Assembly (NCBI GenBank): GCA_002296885.1
Contig: DBIH01000198.1
Location: forward strand, 1-7,212
Length of the DNA stretch: 7,212 nt
Reading direction: 5' to 3'
DNA from: Flavobacterium sp. UBA807
GTDB taxonomy: Bacteria > Bacteroidota > Bacteroidia > Flavobacteriales > Flavobacteriaceae
The notes below the pieces were generated by a model that ran no database searches, had not been told where the DNA came from, and saw only the letters and a list, made by a program, of their open reading frames with translations. Positions 6,412-7,212 of the stretch are shown here, piece after piece. A program made the translations under genes and the position numbers. Position 1 is the first letter of the stretch, and each line of letters begins with the position of its first letter.

Positions 6412-7212
6412 TTAACTGAAATCTTCGGGAAGATAAATAGTGAAGGTAGCTCCGGAATTAAGTTTTCCTTTGGCGAAGATAAATCCCTTATGATTCTCGA
6501 CAATTTTTTTGCAGATTGCCAAACCAATTCCGGTACCGGCATATTCATTCCTGTTGTGAAGACGATTGAATAACACAAATATTTTTTCGGCGTATTCCTG
6601 TTCAAAACCAATTCCGTTATCGGTAAAGGTAATTTTATAGAATTTCTCTTTAGTCTTTTTCGGAATCAAATCTTCATCGGCTGCGATTACTTTCTTGCAG
6701 GTAATCTTGATCTTAGGCGCAATACTTTCTTTACTGTATTTTAGTGAATTACCGATCAAATTGACGAACAACTGCTGTATCTGAAAAGGAATTACTTTTA
6801 AAGTCGGAAGCGACTGGTTTTGGATAACGGCACTTTTTTCTTCTATGATTTGTGCCAGATCTAATTTTGCATTTTCCAATAAGTCATTCAAATTGGTATC
6901 TTCAAAAATCTTTTCTGTTTTAGTAGTTCTTGAATATTGCAATAAATCATCAATGAGGATACGCATTCGCTCAACCGAACTATTGATTCGCGAGATGAAT
7001 TCTTTTCCGCTTTCTGAAAGATTTTCTGTTTCCTTATCAGACAACCTGGAAACAAAGGTCTGGATTTTTCGCAATGGTTCCTGCAAATCGTGGCTTGCAA
7101 CATAATTGAATGCTAATAATTCTTTGTTACTGGCTTCAAGTTCAATGTTTTGTTGTTCCAATGATAATGAAGCCAATACTTCATCGGTTACATCGCTATT
7201 CGTTCCGATTAA
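6412..7212 (-). CDS. PAS-linked sensor histidine kinase, C-terminal part (cut by window edge)
   Basis: The visible 266 residues are the transmitter half of a two-component sensor kinase; the N-terminus lies beyond 7212. The frame stays open to the edge, and the first residues, I-G-T-N-S-D-V-T-D-E, look like the last strand of a PAS/PAC domain, so no start codon should be called inside the window. A short coiled-coil linker leads to the HisKA dimerisation domain. Its phospho-accepting histidine is at codon 7090-7092 in the H-box S-H-D-L-Q-E-P-L-R-K. The HATPase domain is complete: N-box with N155 (N-L-I-G-N-S-L-K-Y-S), G1 box D-N-G-I-G at 198-202, F-box around F-V-L-F-N-R-L, G2 box G-T-G-I-G-L-A-I from 226 and a final G-A-T-F-T-I-Y-L-P. 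No receiver domain follows. The H-box type is common in PAS-rich kinases with bacteriophytochrome-like transmitters. The signal and partner regulator cannot be determined here. Confidence 0.93.
   Translation of the reverse strand, partial: LIGTNSDVTDEVLASLSLEQQNIELEASNKELLAFNYVASHDLQEPLRKIQTFVSRLSDKETENLSESGKEFISRINSSVERMRILIDDLLQYSRTTKTEKIFEDTNLNDLLENAKLDLAQIIEEKSAVIQNQSLPTLKVIPFQIQQLFVNLIGNSLKYSKESIAPKIKITCKKVIAADEDLIPKKTKEKFYKITFTDNGIGFEQEYAEKIFVLFNRLHNRNEYAGTGIGLAICKKIVENHKGFIFAKGKLNSGATFTIYLPEDFS

Noticed and set aside
71..6533. The word ATTCCGG occurs at least seven times (for example 71, 1431, 1998, 2598, 4076, 4298, 6527), more than base composition would suggest.
   Set aside because: Each copy lies in a minus-strand gene, where CCGGAAT encodes the end of an Ala/Ser/Thr codon followed by Gly-Ile (GGA AT). 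Codon preference explains it without a separate DNA element.
7174..7176. A TTG codon that could be read as the start of a 254-residue kinase.
   Set aside because: The frame stays open to the window edge and the preceding residues look like the end of a PAS domain, so this is an internal leucine codon of a longer gene.

Overview
The window looks like ordinary chromosome from a member of the Bacteroidota, most likely a Flavobacterium or close relative. The DNA is AT-rich and the start codons lack clear Shine-Dalgarno sequences. Candidate promoters carry the Bacteroidota -7 element TAnnTTTG, and the protein families (TonB-dependent siderophore receptor, DUF6265 lipoprotein, lmo0937-type mini membrane protein, Flavobacterium-like RF1) fit that group. 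The genus assignment is inferred from the look of the proteins, not from a database search.

Layout. From the left: a rho-independent terminator (1-27); a minus-strand iron-uptake pair made of a short PepSY-type inner-membrane protein (34-585) and a TonB-dependent siderophore receptor (587-2797), transcribed receptor first with one base between them; a well-formed promoter with two similar 23-bp near-palindromes on either side of it (2798-2881); a terminator (2918-2943) that closes the next minus-strand unit, which holds a ClC-family chloride channel/transporter (3502-4779) followed by a DUF6265 lipoprotein (2971-3453); a divergent promoter region (4780-4927); peptide chain release factor 1, prfA, on the plus strand (4928-6001); a bidirectional terminator (6004-6036) and an adjacent two-tier inverted repeat; a 50-residue membrane protein of the lmo0937 type (6109-6261, minus); and the C-terminal part of a PAS-linked sensor histidine kinase (6412-7212, minus) that runs off the right edge.

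How the genes work together. The receptor and the PepSY protein plausibly form a small ferric-siderophore unit: outer-membrane import, then an inner-membrane step that may assist reduction or release of iron. The paired palindromes suggest that a metal-responsive repressor controls the unit. The ClC protein, the lipoprotein, RF1, the mini membrane protein and the kinase have no evident functional link to it or to each other. I found no mobile element, CRISPR array, tRNA or rRNA, and no convincing novel multi-gene system. The points most worth a second look are the double operator at the receptor promoter, the valine at the internal-glutamate position of the ClC protein, and the unusually small PepSY protein coupled to the receptor.
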